Source: an uncultured SAR86 cluster bacterium (GTDB taxonomy: Bacteria; Pseudomonadota; Gammaproteobacteria; Magnimaribacterales; D2472). From it: a stretch of DNA of 64,000 nucleotides. A program made the translations under genes and the position numbers. Below, piece by piece: positions 43,605 through 52,812 of this stretch. Numbering within the stretch: the stretch's first letter is position 1; each line of letters opens with the position of its first letter. The notes beneath the pieces were generated by a model, which did no database searches, had not been told where the DNA came from, and worked only from the letters and a program-made list of their open reading frames with translations. The stretch spans positions 17,087 to 81,086 of the forward strand of contig CACEJU010000005.1 of assembly GCA_902559885.1 (NCBI GenBank), written 5' to 3'.

Positions 43605-44581
43605 AAAAATTAATATATTCACATGGCGAGTCATCTGGGATAGGGCCAGATTTAGTTATTAAATTATGTAAGACTAATTATTGGGCTAAATTAAAATATC
43701 CTTTAATCATTGTTGGTGATCCAAAATTATTTATAGATAGAGCTAATCTTCTTAAAAAAAATATAAGCATTATTTCAATTCAGTCTATTAATGAAGCACA
43801 ACCTAATAAAAAAAATACTTTGCAAATTCTTTTTAACGGCAAATGTAAAAATACTAATCCCGGAAGACTTTACAAAAGCAATGTTAAATATATTTTAGAT
43901 GTTTTAAATACCTCTATTAACATATGCATCAAAAATAAGGATTGTGCATTAGTAACTGGGCCTTTAAGCAAAGAAAATATTATTAAAATAGATTCACAAT
44001 TCACAGGCCATACTGAGCATATTCAAAGACTTACAAAAAGTAAAAATGTATTAATGCTTTTAGGATCTGAAAAACTGAAACTTGCTTTTATTACAACTCA
44101 CATTCCGTTGCAAAAAGTTTCAAATGCAATAAATGAAGATGCTGTATTTTCAAAAACAAAAATCTTAGATATTGAACTAAAGAAAAAGTTTAAAATTAAG
44201 AATCCTCGTATTGGTATTTTAGGTTTAAATCCGCATGCTGGTGAAAATGGAAAAATTGGTAGTGAGGAAATTAATAAAATTGCTCCAGCAATTAAAAAAT
44301 TAAAGTCTCAAAAAATTAATATAACTGGTCCAATTTCAGCTGATACTGCCTTCACTGTATCTAATAGAAAAAAATATGATGCATTTGTTGCAATGTATCA
44401 TGATCAAGCATTACCTGTATTAAAAGCTATAAGCTTTGGTTCTGGATATAACATTACTCTTGGAGTATCAATAATCAGAACATCAGTTGATCATGGGGTG
44501 GCTCTAGATATAGCAGGCAAAGATGGTTTGGATTATGGCTCATTGCAATCAGCTATAAATCTTGCTCAAAAAATAATTTAA
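43601..44581 (+). CDS. pdxA: 4-hydroxythreonine-4-phosphate dehydrogenase
   Basis: PdxA acts in vitamin B6 synthesis. Metal- and substrate-site motifs are clear: GESSGIGPDLVIKL, ALVTGPLSKENI, FTGHTEHIQRLT, LGLNPHAGENGKIGSEE, MYHDQALPVLKAI and RTSVDHGVALDIAGK. Length 326. The start is TTG, overlapping the surA stop (TTGA). Confidence 0.96.
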   Translation: MKKLIYSHGESSGIGPDLVIKLCKTNYWAKLKYPLIIVGDPKLFIDRANLLKKNISIISIQSINEAQPNKKNTLQILFNGKCKNTNPGRLYKSNVKYILDVLNTSINICIKNKDCALVTGPLSKENIIKIDSQFTGHTEHIQRLTKSKNVLMLLGSEKLKLAFITTHIPLQKVSNAINEDAVFSKTKILDIELKKKFKIKNPRIGILGLNPHAGENGKIGSEEINKIAPAIKKLKSQKINITGPISADTAFTVSNRKKYDAFVAMYHDQALPVLKAISFGSGYNITLGVSIIRTSVDHGVALDIAGKDGLDYGSLQSAINLAQKII

Positions 44582-45351
44582 TGATTAACAGAGCAAAAAG
44601 AAGAAAATTTGGACAAAATTATCTAAAAGATAAACTAGTGCTTGCTAAAATGAGTGATTACATTAATCCAAAAAAAACTGATCACATTATTGAAATTGGT
44701 CCTGGTGAAGGCGCATTAACAAAGTCCTTACTCTTAAATAAAGATATTAAACTTAAAGCAATTGATATTGATAAACAGAATGTTGATTTGTTAAAAGAAA
44801 AATTTTCCTCTTATAGCAATGCCAATTTTATTCATGCTGATTTCCTAGACTATGATTTAAATAAAATTACTGATTTACCTCTAAGAATTGTGGGCAACCT
44901 TCCCTATAATGTTTCAACTCAAATTATTTTGAGCTTTATTAACCATCATCAAAAAATTTATGACATGCACTTCTTAGTTCAAAAAGAAGTGGCTGAAAAA
45001 ATTAATGGAAAAATACAAACCAAAAACTGGGGCAAGCTTGCTATAAAAATTGCATGTTTTTTTGAATCTGAAATGCTTTTTGATGTTTATCCAGAATCTT
45101 TTGATATCAAACCAAAGGTTGATTCAACATTTATTAAACTTAAACCAAGACCTGACAAAATTATAAATACAAATGAGATTGAGGGATTCTTCAGCTTTAT
45201 AGATGATGCGTTAACCTCAAAAAGAAAAAACATAAAAAATAATTTAAAAAAATATGACATAGATTGGAGAAAAGCATCTATTGATCCCACGTCTAGAACA
45301 GAACAATTAAATTTAGAGACTTTAATATCTCTATTTAGATCAGTTAGCTGA
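44581..45351 (+). CDS. rsmA: 16S rRNA A1518/A1519 dimethyltransferase
   Basis: RsmA (KsgA) dimethylates two adjacent adenines in 16S rRNA helix 45. It has RRKFGQNYLKDKLVL, the SAM motif IIEIGPGEGALTKSLL, the NADF-like HADFLDYD and catalytic NLPYNVSTQIILSF. Length 256. It overlaps pdxA by one base; apaG, which commonly follows, is missing and apaH starts 2 bp downstream. Confidence 0.97.
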   Translation: MINRAKRRKFGQNYLKDKLVLAKMSDYINPKKTDHIIEIGPGEGALTKSLLLNKDIKLKAIDIDKQNVDLLKEKFSSYSNANFIHADFLDYDLNKITDLPLRIVGNLPYNVSTQIILSFINHHQKIYDMHFLVQKEVAEKINGKIQTKNWGKLAIKIACFFESEMLFDVYPESFDIKPKVDSTFIKLKPRPDKIINTNEIEGFFSFIDDALTSKRKNIKNNLKKYDIDWRKASIDPTSRTEQLNLETLISLFRSVS

Positions 45352-45352
45352 T

Positions 45353-46156
45353 ATGGCGCATTATGTAATAGGTGATGTTCAAGGATGTTTTGAAGAACTA
45401 TTAGATCTAACAAAATTAATAGAATTTTCTTCTATAAATGACAGGCTAATTTTTGCAGGAGATTTAGTTAATAGAGGGCCTCAATCATTGGAAGTATTGG
45501 ATTTTTGCCTAAAAAATAAAAATGCTGTTTCGGGTGTGCTTGGAAATCACGACTTTTATTTATTGTATCTTCTTCAACACGGGGGTGAGGATAGCTCGTT
45601 AAATAAAATAATAAATTCATCAAATACGGAAGAATATTTTAATTGGTTAAGTGCCCTTCCATTAGTAAAAAACATTGAAATTAAAAATAATATCTTTTGG
45701 ATTGTGCATGCAGGCATTCCTCCATTTTGGAAGCCAAGTATTGCATATCAATATTCTCAAGAAATAGAAGACCAATTAAAAAATAATTCAAAAGAATTGC
45801 TTGAAAATATTTGGGGGGATCATCCAAGCTCATGGCAGGACTCTTACCAGGGACTTGAGCGTTATAGATGTATTATCAATCACTTAACAAGAATGAGATA
45901 TCTCAATAATGATAACTCTCTTAATCTTAAAAAAAAGGATCTTTTGCCAAGCAAGGAATTATCACCATGGTTTAACTTACTAGAAGAAGATTCTTTGGCT
46001 CCAAATGAGTATATTGTATTTGGACATTGGGCATCACTTAATGGCCAAACTAATATAAAAAATATTATTGGATTGGATACGGGTTGCGTTTGGGGCGGAA
46101 GCCTTACTGCTTTAAGATTAGAGGATATGAAAATTTTTTCTGTTCAAAAAAAATGA
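45353..46156 (+). CDS. apaH: Diadenosine tetraphosphatase
   Basis: Calcineurin-fold phosphatase that hydrolyses Ap4A and removes Np4 RNA caps. Metal motifs: YVIGDVQGCFEELLDL, FAGDLVNRGPQSLEVL, GVLGNHDFYLL and IVHAGIPPFW. Length 267. It ends with an ATGA overlap into cca. Confidence 0.95.
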   Translation: MAHYVIGDVQGCFEELLDLTKLIEFSSINDRLIFAGDLVNRGPQSLEVLDFCLKNKNAVSGVLGNHDFYLLYLLQHGGEDSSLNKIINSSNTEEYFNWLSALPLVKNIEIKNNIFWIVHAGIPPFWKPSIAYQYSQEIEDQLKNNSKELLENIWGDHPSSWQDSYQGLERYRCIINHLTRMRYLNNDNSLNLKKKDLLPSKELSPWFNLLEEDSLAPNEYIVFGHWASLNGQTNIKNIIGLDTGCVWGGSLTALRLEDMKIFSVQKK

Positions 46157-47163
46157 AAATATATCAAGTTGGCGGATCTATCAGGGATGAATTGCTTGGT
46201 TGCAAGCCATCTGACAAAGACTGGGTTGTTGTAGGCTCATCACCAGAGGAAATGATTGAAAAAGGATTTCAGCCTGTAGGTAAAGATTTTCCTGTTTTTT
46301 TACATCCAGATACCAAAGAAGAATATGCTCTTGCAAGAACTGAAAGAAAACATGGTAAGGGCTATAAGGGTTTTAAAGTTTATGCTGATAAAAATGTTAC
46401 TCTTGAAGATGATCTTAAGAGGAGAGATTTAACAATAAATTCAATAGCCAAAACTGAAAATGGAGAATATATAGATCCATTTAACGGGCTTGAGGATTTA
46501 AAATTAAAAAGATTTCGTCATACTTCAGATGCATTTGAAGAAGATCCATTAAGAGCGTTCAGACTCGCTAGATTTTACTCCTATAAGCATCTTTCTGACT
46601 TTGAACTTGATAGTAAAACACGGATGCTTATAGAAAAAATTGTAGCAAACAAGGAAATACATGCTTTATCCAAGGAGCGAATTTGGATGGAAACATATAA
46701 GGCCCTAAACTCAGATTTACCTTCAAATTTTTTTAAAAAGATAATTGAATACAAAATAATGAAACCTTTTTTTGAGAATCTAGTAAAAACAGATATAAAA
46801 AATTACAACGATCCTATTCTTAACTGGTTAGAATTATCATTTCAAAATAATTTTAATATTTCAGAAAAAATAAATGTGCCATCTGTTTATATTGAATATG
46901 AGGTTATTCTAAAAAAATTAATGTTGATAATTAGTGAGCCTAAAGAAATGGTTATAAATCTAATAAGTGTAAATGTTCATAGAAATCTAGATAAAATTGA
47001 GAAAATATTAACTTTAGATTTCTTTAATAAAGACAAAAAATACCTTAATGAGATAATTCGCAAAGTATCTTCTGCGGATTTTTCATTTTTAAATTCTGTT
47101 CCAAAAGATAAAATAGATAAAGAAAAGATTAATTATCTAAAAAATATTTTGCAAGAAAGATGA
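46153..47163 (+). CDS. cca: CCA-adding tRNA nucleotidyltransferase (short form, no HD domain)
   Basis: Class II enzyme that builds or repairs the tRNA 3' CCA. The head shows IYQVGGSIRDELLG, KDWVVVGS, YALARTERKHGKGYKGF and the RRDLTINSIAK motif; the neck shows DPLRAFRLARFYS and SKERIWMETYKAL. The 336-residue product ends where the E. coli protein (412) continues into its HD phosphohydrolase domain, so that domain is absent. The ATG at 46153 overlaps the apaH stop; a longer frame from 46084 only reads apaH out of frame. Both tRNAs in the window already encode CCA. Confidence 0.94.
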   Translation: MKIYQVGGSIRDELLGCKPSDKDWVVVGSSPEEMIEKGFQPVGKDFPVFLHPDTKEEYALARTERKHGKGYKGFKVYADKNVTLEDDLKRRDLTINSIAKTENGEYIDPFNGLEDLKLKRFRHTSDAFEEDPLRAFRLARFYSYKHLSDFELDSKTRMLIEKIVANKEIHALSKERIWMETYKALNSDLPSNFFKKIIEYKIMKPFFENLVKTDIKNYNDPILNWLELSFQNNFNISEKINVPSVYIEYEVILKKLMLIISEPKEMVINLISVNVHRNLDKIEKILTLDFFNKDKKYLNEIIRKVSSADFSFLNSVPKDKIDKEKINYLKNILQER

Positions 47164-47888
47164 ATAAAACAATTTTAGTTACTGGCGGAGCTTTAAGAAT
47201 AGGAAGTGAAATAGTAACCTCTTTTGCAAAAATGGGTTGGGACATAATATTGCACTATAGAAATTCATCTGAAGAAGCCAAAAAAATTAAAAAAAACCTT
47301 GAAGGTTTGTATGAAACTGAAATTTTCTTGGTCCAAGGCGATCTTAATGTAGATGAAGATGTTCAAAATTTAATAAATATTGTTAATAAGAATTATAAAA
47401 ATCTTGATGCTTTGGTAAATAATGCTTCTTCTTTTTACAATACAGAAATAGGGAATTTAACCAATGCTAATTGGGATGATCTAGTTGGAAATAATCTAAA
47501 GGCACCTCTTTTTCTAATCAATGGTTTAAAAGATATATTAATGAGTGCCTCTGGTTCAGTTATTAATATTACTGATGTAAATATTGATATGGGCTCGCCT
47601 AATTATTCAATTTATACTGCTGCAAAAGGCGGTTTAGCAGCAATAACCAAGTCTCTTGCTAAAGAGTTAGCACCAAACATAACTGTTAATGCCGTTGCTC
47701 CTGGAGCTATATTGGAACCACCTGGTGTAACCTGGGATGATGATAAAATTAAAGAAGTAATAAAGAATATTCCTCTTAATAGGATGGGGAATGAAAAAGA
47801 TATTGCAAATGCAGTCAGGTTTTTGGTTTGTGCAAAATATATTACAGGTCAAACAATCAGAGTAGACGGGGGTAAATCATTACAATGA
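47160..47888 (+). CDS. Pteridine reductase-type SDR (FolM-like)
   Basis: A 242-residue SDR whose nucleotide motif reads TGGALRIGSEI, the TGxxxRxG form typical of pteridine reductases instead of TGxxxGxG. NNASSFYNTEIGNL, the NITDVN strand (Asp in place of the Ser of most SDRs, as in pteridine reductases) and YTAAKGGLAAITKSLAKEL follow. It probably reduces dihydropterins or dihydrofolate; folK and folB lie about 1 kb downstream on the other strand, fitting this. Overlaps cca and the next gene by 4 bp each. Confidence 0.85.
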   Translation: MNKTILVTGGALRIGSEIVTSFAKMGWDIILHYRNSSEEAKKIKKNLEGLYETEIFLVQGDLNVDEDVQNLINIVNKNYKNLDALVNNASSFYNTEIGNLTNANWDDLVGNNLKAPLFLINGLKDILMSASGSVINITDVNIDMGSPNYSIYTAAKGGLAAITKSLAKELAPNITVNAVAPGAILEPPGVTWDDDKIKEVIKNIPLNRMGNEKDIANAVRFLVCAKYITGQTIRVDGGKSLQ

Positions 47889-48955
47889 ATGATGATGAGT
47901 TAAAAGAATTTTTTAAAGCAGATGTTTTTTCTGGAACCAAAGAAGTTGATGAGGCCTTATTAATTGATAAAAATAATCTTCAAAATTGGTTCAACAAAAA
48001 TATTGAAAATGCTGGAAATATTGAACTAATTGAACAATTCAAAGGCGGTCAATCAAACCCGACATACAAAATCCATACTTCAAAAAATGCTTTTGTTCTG
48101 AGAAGAAAACCTCCTGGAAAGCTTCTGCCTTCAGCTCATGCTGTTGAAAGAGAGTATAAGGTTATAACTGCCTTAAATAATACAGATGTGCCTGTTCCAA
48201 AAACCTATGGATTATGTGAAGACCCTAGTGTTATAGGAACGACTTTTTTTGTAATGGAATTCCTAGATGGTACGGTTTTATGGGACCATCTCTTGCCAGA
48301 TAAGACTAAAGAGCAAAGAGAGCTTATATATAAAAATAAAAATAAAACTTTAGCTCTCTTGCATAATGTCGATTATGAAAAAATCGGTTTAAGTGACTAT
48401 GGAAAACAGGGCAACTACGTTGCTAGACAAATATCAATTTGGACAAAGCAATACCTCGCATCTCAAACTGATGATATCAAAGAAATGCAGAACTTAATTG
48501 AGTGGTTACCAAATAACATACCTAATGATGATGAGACATGTATTGTTCATGGTGATTTTAGGCTCGATAACATGATTTACAAAAATGATGAAGTTATTGG
48601 AATTTTAGATTGGGAACTATCAACACTTGGGCATCCTATAGCAGATTTTAGCTACCACTGTTTAACATGGCGAACTAACCCTGATTTATTAGATGTGAAT
48701 AAATTAAATGATCTTGGTATACCTAATGAAGAGGAATACAAGCAAATGTATTCTGAGGTAACCGGTAAAGACCTTTCATCAAGATGGGAATTTTATATGG
48801 CATTTAACACTTTTAAAATTGCTGCAATATGTCAAGGAATCTTGGGAAGAGTTAGAGACGGTACCGCTTCAAATGAACATGCTAAAGAAAGAGGTATGGC
48901 AGTTTATCCGCTTTCAGAAGCTGCATGGGATATAGTAAAAAATAACCTTCTTTAA
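47885..48955 (+). CDS. Phosphotransferase family protein (APH fold, ACAD10/11-like)
   Basis: A 356-residue kinase-like protein: N-lobe IELIEQFKGGQSNPTYKI, Lys in AFVLRRKPPGKLLPSAHAVEREYKV, catalytic CIVHGDFRLDNMIY and metal-binding GILDWELSTLGHPIADFSYH. This subfamily is related to the kinase half of ACAD10/ACAD11, which acts on 4-hydroxyacyl-CoAs. No acyl-CoA dehydrogenase is next to it, so the link is only by family. It overlaps the folK end by 4 bp, convergent. Confidence 0.88.
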   Translation: MNDDELKEFFKADVFSGTKEVDEALLIDKNNLQNWFNKNIENAGNIELIEQFKGGQSNPTYKIHTSKNAFVLRRKPPGKLLPSAHAVEREYKVITALNNTDVPVPKTYGLCEDPSVIGTTFFVMEFLDGTVLWDHLLPDKTKEQRELIYKNKNKTLALLHNVDYEKIGLSDYGKQGNYVARQISIWTKQYLASQTDDIKEMQNLIEWLPNNIPNDDETCIVHGDFRLDNMIYKNDEVIGILDWELSTLGHPIADFSYHCLTWRTNPDLLDVNKLNDLGIPNEEEYKQMYSEVTGKDLSSRWEFYMAFNTFKIAAICQGILGRVRDGTASNEHAKERGMAVYPLSEAAWDIVKNNLL

Positions 48956-49407
48956 ATACATTTAAGAATCTCTTGATTATCCTCGGAGATTACTAGTGAA
49001 TCCTTTTCTATCATTAATATTGAGGCCTCCTCTTCGTAGATATCATGCAAAGGTACATTAACAAAACTATATTTTTTAATCTCATCACTTTTATAAATAA
49101 TAGCCCCCTCTTCAACAGCTAGCACAATATCTATATCAAGAGTTCTTGAATCGAATTTTTTAACAGTTCTATCACGCCCTGCATTATCTTCTATAACCTT
49201 TAATAAGGCATTCAGTTGTTCTAGAGATAGCTCAGTATTACCTGAAATAATTAGGTTAAGAAACTCAGGCCCTTCAAATCCTATAGATGGTGTGACGTAG
49301 GTATTAGATATATTAATATCAGCAAGAATTTCTTTAAGTTCTTTAATGCTAAAAATGATATTTTTAACGGGCTCAATGTTGCTGCCTATTGAAAGGTAAT
49401 ATTTCAT
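48952..49407 (-). CDS. folK: HPPK: 6-hydroxymethyl-dihydropterin pyrophosphokinase
   Basis: HPPK transfers pyrophosphate to the pterin in folate synthesis. It starts YYLSIGSNIEPVKNI, and has GPEFLNLIISGNT and the signature NAGRDRTVKKFDSRTLDIDIVL. Length 151, slightly short, with a C-terminal segment (FVNVPLHDI) a little diverged. Overlaps folB by 4 bp. Confidence 0.94.
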   Translation of the reverse strand: MKYYLSIGSNIEPVKNIIFSIKELKEILADINISNTYVTPSIGFEGPEFLNLIISGNTELSLEQLNALLKVIEDNAGRDRTVKKFDSRTLDIDIVLAVEEGAIIYKSDEIKKYSFVNVPLHDIYEEEASILMIEKDSLVISEDNQEILKCI

Positions 49408-49751
49408 CTTTCAATGATTATGCCAACATCATCACTAAATCTTAATGCGCCTGGTTTAGATACTCTTAACTTAACTCTCTCAACACCAAATTCAGATTTG
49501 ATTATATTTGCTATGTTCTCGGCGAGTGTTTCAATCAGTTGAAATTGAGATTCTTCAACAAACTTAATAACTCGTTTCGTAATATCCTTATAATTTAAAG
49601 TATCCTCAATAGAATCATTTTTTGCAGCTTTTGCGCAGTCAAATTCGAACTCCATGTCTATTGAAACTTTTTGCTTTACTTCTCTTTCCCAATCAAATAT
49701 TCCAATAATTGTTTCGATTACCAAGTTCTTAATGTAAATTTTATCTTTCAT
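49404..49751 (-). CDS. folB: Dihydroneopterin aldolase
   Basis: Small folate-pathway enzyme (115 residues) with KNLVIETIIGIFDWEREVKQKVSIDMEF, DTLNYKDITKRVIKFVEESQFQLIETLAENIA and the VRVSKPGAL-like KLRVSKPGALRF. It forms tunnel-shaped octamers in the family. It begins one base after the tsaD stop, so tsaD-folB-folK form one run. Confidence 0.95.
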   Translation of the reverse strand: MKDKIYIKNLVIETIIGIFDWEREVKQKVSIDMEFEFDCAKAAKNDSIEDTLNYKDITKRVIKFVEESQFQLIETLAENIANIIKSEFGVERVKLRVSKPGALRFSDDVGIIIER

Positions 49752-50750
49752 TTATACCTCTGTTAGTGGCCATCTAGCTCGAACACATGATTTTTTTGTT
49801 TGATTTTTATCAACTGATTTTAATGAGCCTAGATAAGCTATCATTGCGGCATTATCTGTACAATGCTTCATGCTTGGATAGAATACTTTGCAGTTAAACT
49901 CGTCTTCAAGACTTTTTATTTTATTTCTTAATGCATGATTTGCGGCTACGCCACCAGAAATAACTATTGATTTATGACCTGTTTGAATTATTGCTTTTTT
50001 TATTTTAGCAACGAGGATTTCTATTGCTGCATTCTGAAATGAGGCCGCAATATCTGCCTTAACCTCATCATTAAGATCTTGAATTTTTTGAACCTGATAT
50101 AAAACAGCTGTCTTTAGACCGCTAAAACTTAAATTAAGATCGCCACTATTCAACATGGGCCTCGGAAAATTATATTTATTTTTTGAACCTTTTAATGCAA
50201 GCTTCTCAATATGAGGCCCTCCTGGATATGGTAATCCTAATAATTTTCCAACCTTATCAAATGCTTCACCTATAGCATCATCAACGGATTGACCCAATAA
50301 TGAATAAGATTCAAAATCTTTTACATCTATAATCATGCTGTGCCCTCCGGACACTAGAAGGCACAAAAAAGGATATCCTATATTTGGAAACTCAATTTTT
50401 GTTGCCATTAAGTGACCCTCAAGATGATTGACTGGTATTAGAGGAACTCCTAGTGAAAAAGAAAGTCCTTGTGCAAAATTTTCTCCTATTAATAATGCTC
50501 CAGTTAGTCCAGGGCCAGCGGTATATGCTATCTGATCAATAGATTCCAAATCTATCTTTGATGTAGCTTCTTCGAGCACCGTAATAATCTTCTGACAATG
50601 ATCACGTGAGGCAAGCTCTGGTACTACTCCACCATATGAAGCATGTAAATCTATTTGACTAAAAACAGATTCCCCCTCTAAACCATTTTTTGAATCATAT
50701 ACAGCTATTGCTGTTTCATCACATGAGGTTTCAATTCCTAAAGTTTTCAT
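49752..50750 (-). CDS. tsaD: tRNA N6-threonylcarbamoyladenosine transferase TsaD
   Basis: TsaD makes t6A37 on ANN-decoding tRNAs, with TsaB/C/E. It shows TLGIETSCDETAIAVYD, the metal-binding NHLEGHLMA, CLLVSGGHSMI, GEAFDKVGKLLGLPYPGGP and ISGGVAANHALR. The ATG at 50750 starts the conserved chain; a longer frame to 50765 adds only five residues. Length 332. Divergent from rpsU across 50 bp, as in E. coli. Confidence 0.97.
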   Translation of the reverse strand: MKTLGIETSCDETAIAVYDSKNGLEGESVFSQIDLHASYGGVVPELASRDHCQKIITVLEEATSKIDLESIDQIAYTAGPGLTGALLIGENFAQGLSFSLGVPLIPVNHLEGHLMATKIEFPNIGYPFLCLLVSGGHSMIIDVKDFESYSLLGQSVDDAIGEAFDKVGKLLGLPYPGGPHIEKLALKGSKNKYNFPRPMLNSGDLNLSFSGLKTAVLYQVQKIQDLNDEVKADIAASFQNAAIEILVAKIKKAIIQTGHKSIVISGGVAANHALRNKIKSLEDEFNCKVFYPSMKHCTDNAAMIAYLGSLKSVDKNQTKKSCVRARWPLTEV

Positions 50751-50759
50751 AAAAAAGTT

Positions 50760-50788
50760 TTGCAAATATCTTAAATTAATTTTAAACT
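50760..50788 (+). promoter_or_regulatory. Probable rpsU promoter giving a very short leader
   Basis: TTGCAA (50760-50765), a 17-bp spacer and TAAACT (50783-50788) form a reasonable sigma70 promoter, followed by a G+C discriminator (ACGCGAC). The start site would lie only ~6 bases before the rpsU ATG at 50801, and no ribosome site is present in that stretch. Confidence 0.45.
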
Positions 50789-50800
50789 ACGCGACTAATT

Positions 50801-51019
50801 ATGCCTTCTATTATAATAAAAGATACAGAACATTTTGATATTGGACTCAGGAAGTTTAAGCGCGCTTGCGAAAAAGCTGCTATTGTTCCTGAAATTAGGG
50901 CTAGAGAATTCTACGAGAAGCCAACTGAAAAAAGAAAAAGATTAATGGCAGCTGCTGTAAAAAGAGCAAAAAAAACAAACAAGAAATTCTCTTTCTCTAG
51001 ACAAAGATCCCGAAGATAA
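50801..51019 (+). CDS. rpsU: 30S ribosomal protein bS21
   Basis: A 72-residue basic protein: [44 protein letters not shown] pattern is bS21 throughout, with the C-terminal RRQRSRR-like basic tail (E. coli 71 residues). It lacks a visible ribosome site. It is followed by yqeY (2 bp) instead of dnaG, which is 26 kb away beside rpoD. Confidence 0.97.
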   Translation: MPSIIIKDTEHFDIGLRKFKRACEKAAIVPEIRAREFYEKPTEKRKRLMAAAVKRAKKTNKKFSFSRQRSRR

Positions 51020-51021
51020 CA

Positions 51022-51468
51022 TTGAGTTTATTAGCTGATATTAAAAATGATTTAAAGCAAGCTATGCTTGATAAAAATCATGATGTCAGAGATACAATTA
51101 GAATGTTTCTTGCTGAACTCCAAAGATATGAAATTGATAATAAGGTTGAAGCTGATGATGCTTTGGCAATCAATATTATCAATAAAATGATTAAACAGCG
51201 TAACGACTCTATAACACAATTTATGGATGGTGGTAGAGAAGATCTTGCAAAGCAAGAGGAGTTAGAGTTAAAGATACTATCAGCCTATAAGCCTGAGCAA
51301 TTAAGTGAAGATAAAGTTAAATCTTATGTTGATGATGCAATTAATGATCTCAATGCAAATTCTATGCAAGATATGGGTAAAGTAATGGGATTACTTAAAC
51401 CAAAATTAGCAGGTAAGGCAGATATGGGTTTGGTTAGTAAAATTGTTAAAGAAAGTCTAAGTTCATAA
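51022..51468 (+). CDS. yqeY: GatB/YqeY domain protein
   Basis: A 148-residue helical protein with [31 protein letters not shown], the [37 protein letters not shown] core and a final [25 protein letters not shown] segment. It resembles the tail domain of GatB, which binds tRNA; the free-standing form has no settled function. TTG start. Overlaps rph by one base; rpsU-yqeY is a common pair. Confidence 0.93.
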   Translation: MSLLADIKNDLKQAMLDKNHDVRDTIRMFLAELQRYEIDNKVEADDALAINIINKMIKQRNDSITQFMDGGREDLAKQEELELKILSAYKPEQLSEDKVKSYVDDAINDLNANSMQDMGKVMGLLKPKLAGKADMGLVSKIVKESLSS

Positions 51469-52172
51469 TGTCAAGAAAAGATCATAGGGGTAATTCTGAG
51501 TTAAGATCTATTTCAATTAAAAAAGATATCAATATTCATGCAGAAGGCTCTGTGGAAGTATCCTTTGGTAATACAAAAGTTATTTGTAATGCATCTATAG
51601 AAAATAACGTACCAAGATGGATGAAAAATCATGATAACGGATGGGTAACCGCAGAATACGGGATGCTTCCCAGGTCAACCAATGAAAGAATGGGAAGAGA
51701 AGCAGCTAGAGGAAAACAATCTGGAAGAACACAAGAGATTCAAAGACTAATAGGCAGATCACTTAGGCAGTCTGTAAACTTAAAATACTTAAAAGGCAAA
51801 ACTATTCATGTTGACTGTGATGTTATCCAAGCTGATGGTGGCACTAGAACAGCATCAATTACGGGTGGTTGCGTTGCATTATTTCAAGCAATAAAAAATC
51901 ACCATGATGATCAAAGAGCTATCAGAAGTTATGTTGCAGCAGTTTCATTAGGGGTGCTAAATAATCAAGTGATTTTAGATCTAGATTATAAAGAAGATAG
52001 TAAAGCAGAGACTGACCTTAATTTAGTTATGACTGAAGATGGTGGAATAATTGAAATTCAAGGAACTGGTGAAGAAGCGCCATTTTCTATAGATCAATTA
52101 AATGAAATTATCACAATTGGAAGTGACGCTATTTCTGATATCATTGAAATACAAAAAGCATGTCTCAAATAA
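51468..52172 (+). CDS. rph: Ribonuclease PH
   Basis: Phosphorolytic 3'-5' exoribonuclease that matures tRNA 3' ends. [80 protein letters not shown] and [17 protein letters not shown] are family signatures. Length 234. Precedes pyrE, the same order as in E. coli, and appears intact. Confidence 0.97.
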   Translation: MSRKDHRGNSELRSISIKKDINIHAEGSVEVSFGNTKVICNASIENNVPRWMKNHDNGWVTAEYGMLPRSTNERMGREAARGKQSGRTQEIQRLIGRSLRQSVNLKYLKGKTIHVDCDVIQADGGTRTASITGGCVALFQAIKNHHDDQRAIRSYVAAVSLGVLNNQVILDLDYKEDSKAETDLNLVMTEDGGIIEIQGTGEEAPFSIDQLNEIITIGSDAISDIIEIQKACLK

Positions 52173-52811
52173 GTGAAAGAATATCAAAAAACTTTTATAG
52201 AATTAGCGATTGAATCCAAGGCACTGCAGTTTGGATCATTCACTCTTAAATCTGGTCGTTTAAGTCCTTACTTTTTTAACGCTGCAAATCTTTTAAACTC
52301 CGGTAAATTAGATCTTCTAGGTAAATGTTATTTCGAGGCTTTTTCTGAAGAAGATATTGATATACATTCAATTTTTGGGCCAGCATATAAAGGCATATTT
52401 TTAGGATCAATATTGTCTTTGCTACTCTCAAAAAATAATAAAGCTATTCCCTTGTCTTTTAATAGAAAAGAAATTAAAGATCATGGCGAGGGCGGTAATA
52501 TAATTGGAGATAATCCTAAGGGTAAAACATTAATTATTGATGATGTCTTATCTGCAGGAACTGCTGCAAAAGAGTCTATAGATCTAATAAAAGATGTTGG
52601 TGCAGAGCCAGTTATGTTATTGATTGGATTAGATAGAAAAGAAAAAGGTTCAGGTGATATTTCTGCAAGCAATGAACTAGAATTAAATTATGGTATAAAA
52701 ATTAAATCAATAATTGATTTAAATTTATTAATTCAATTTTCAAAAAGTGATCCTAACTTTGAGAAATATATTAAAGATCTAGAGGATTATAGAAGTAAAT
52801 GGGGGGCTTAG
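52173..52811 (+). CDS. pyrE: Orotate phosphoribosyltransferase
   Basis: PyrE adds PRPP to orotate in pyrimidine synthesis. LQFGSFTLKSGRLSPYFFNAA, IFGPAYKGIFLGS, FNRKEIKDHGEGGNIIGD and the PRPP-binding TLIIDDVLSAGTAAKES are intact. Length 212. The start is GTG directly after the rph stop codon. Confidence 0.97.
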   Translation: MKEYQKTFIELAIESKALQFGSFTLKSGRLSPYFFNAANLLNSGKLDLLGKCYFEAFSEEDIDIHSIFGPAYKGIFLGSILSLLLSKNNKAIPLSFNRKEIKDHGEGGNIIGDNPKGKTLIIDDVLSAGTAAKESIDLIKDVGAEPVMLLIGLDRKEKGSGDISASNELELNYGIKIKSIIDLNLLIQFSKSDPNFEKYIKDLEDYRSKWGA

Positions 52812-52812
52812 T

